Assembly (NCBI GenBank): GCA_021205375.1
Contig: JAJPXR010000100.1
Location: 1-12,851 of the forward strand
Reading direction: 5' to 3'
DNA: 12,851 nt
From: Clostridiales bacterium
GTDB lineage: Bacteria > Bacillota > Clostridia > Oscillospirales > Oscillospiraceae
How positions within the stretch are numbered: the stretch's first letter is position 1; each line of letters begins with the position of its first letter. The position numbers were made by a program, and so were the translations under genes. The notes under the pieces are model-generated. The model worked only from the letters and a program-made list of their open reading frames with translations, was not told the origin of the DNA and ran no database searches. Shown one piece after another: positions 12,554 through 12,851 of this stretch.

Positions 12554-12587
12554 GGGAGCGCCGTGGGGCAAAGCCTGCGGCGCTCCC
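12554..12587 (+). terminator. Terminator of the NTP-transferase gene
   Basis: GGGAGCGCCG (12554-12563) pairs perfectly with CGGCGCTCCC (12578-12587); an inner GGC-AAA-GCC may extend it. It begins 18 nt after the stop codon and is followed by the pyrimidine-rich GCTTTCTCCT, which has only a short T-run. Confidence 0.75.
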
Positions 12588-12631
12588 GCTTTCTCCTACG
12601 CAGGAACTTCGGGAAAAAGTAAAAATAATTG

Positions 12632-12660
12632 TTGACAAACGAAAGTCGAACCAGTATAAT
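12632..12660 (+). promoter_or_regulatory. Consensus promoter of the tRNA cluster
   Basis: TTGACA (12632-12637) and TATAAT (12655-12660) match the consensus perfectly with a 17-nt spacer, as expected for a highly expressed stable RNA operon. The tRNA-Val starts 40 nt after the -10 box. The short leader can form TTGTTG-CAACAA pairing, possibly for processing. Confidence 0.92.
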
Positions 12661-12700
12661 ATCCCTTGTTGAGAGCGCGGACGACAGCGGCAACAAGCGA

Positions 12701-12777
12701 GGGAGCATAGCTCAGCTGGCTAGAGCACATGCCTTACAAGCATGGGGTCACAGGTTCGAGCCCTGTTGTTCCCACCA
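12701..12777 (+). tRNA. tRNA-Val (anticodon TAC)
   Basis: The cloverleaf is complete: acceptor GGGAGCA (12701-12707) pairs with TGTTCCC (12767-12773, one G-U pair); anticodon stem CATGC (12728-12732) pairs with GCATG (12740-12744) around the loop CTTACAA; and T arm ACAGG/CCTGT encloses TTCGAGC. The anticodon TAC (12735-12737) reads valine GTA/GTN codons. The 3' CCA is encoded (12775-12777). It is the first gene of a tRNA operon. Any protein frame across this region is spurious. Confidence 0.97.
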
Positions 12778-12797
12778 TTTTCTTTTTTCTTTTCTGT

Positions 12798-12851
12798 GGC
12801 CCGGTAGTTCAGTTGGTTAGAACGCCAGCCTGTCACGCTGGAGGTCGACGG
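12798..12851 (+). tRNA. tRNA-Asp (anticodon GTC), cut by the window end
   Basis: Acceptor GGCCCGG starts at 12798. The D arm follows, then anticodon stem CCAGC (12825-12829) with GCTGG (12837-12841) around the loop CTGTCAC. The anticodon GTC (12832-12834) reads aspartate codons. The T arm and 3' acceptor lie beyond the window. It follows tRNA-Val by 20 nt in the same operon. Confidence 0.95.

Noticed and set aside
12629..12820. A 63-codon frame across the tRNA region
   Set aside because: It runs through a perfect tRNA promoter and tRNA-Val, so it is not coding.

Overview
The window looks like chromosomal DNA from a GC-rich anaerobic member of the Clostridia (Bacillota), most likely an Oscillospiraceae gut lineage. 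Three things point that way: GC-rich coding DNA with AT-rich promoters of the SigA type, AGGAGG-like ribosome binding sites, and families common in that group (a YerC/YecD-type TrpR relative, a DUF5685 protein paired with a J-domain protein, a divergent FolD). Intergenic DNA is filled with short structured repeats of a kind I associate with that family. The genus assignment is inference.

Layout. Bases 1-87 hold no supported gene. Minus-strand genes follow: a cytidylate-kinase-like P-loop kinase (88-678), a short gene resembling a C-terminally truncated RsiV/DUF3298 protein (829-1227), and an MFS transporter (1384-2571) with a strong terminator. A divergent promoter region leads to plus-strand genes: a YerC/YecD regulator overlapping a SAM methyltransferase (2854-3959), then a YbaK-type Cys-tRNA(Pro) deacylase (4188-4688). 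A cysteine desulfurase is on the minus strand (4832-5971). Next on the plus strand are an M15 (VanY-like) peptidase lipoprotein (6440-7285) and a FolD homologue (7378-8220). A tight minus-strand operon follows, transcribed in the order YqhD-like Fe-dependent alcohol dehydrogenase (11267-10089), DUF5685 protein (10085-9246), J-domain/TPR protein (9249-8545). The window ends with a plus-strand NTP-transferase (11612-12535), tRNA-Val(TAC), and a tRNA-Asp(GTC) cut by the edge.

How the parts work together. Most genes are housekeeping or small metabolic modules: cysteine/sulfur transfer and Cys-tRNA proofreading, one-carbon metabolism, peptidoglycan trimming, aldehyde detoxification. The coupled units are YerC-methyltransferase (GTGA overlap) and ADH-DUF5685-J protein (3-nt gap, then ATGA overlap).

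Most unusual: (1) the DUF5685/J-domain pair, whose members carry aspartate-rich and Cys/Gly-rich motifs and have no function known to me; (2) a FolD homologue whose ungapped alignment puts Val and Phe where the cyclohydrolase Lys and Gln should be; (3) a modular intergenic repeat system of 7-bp tandem units, a 53-bp element and a palindromic element, always in the same order at four places between 3940 and 8432. One heptamer block places stop codons in all six reading frames.
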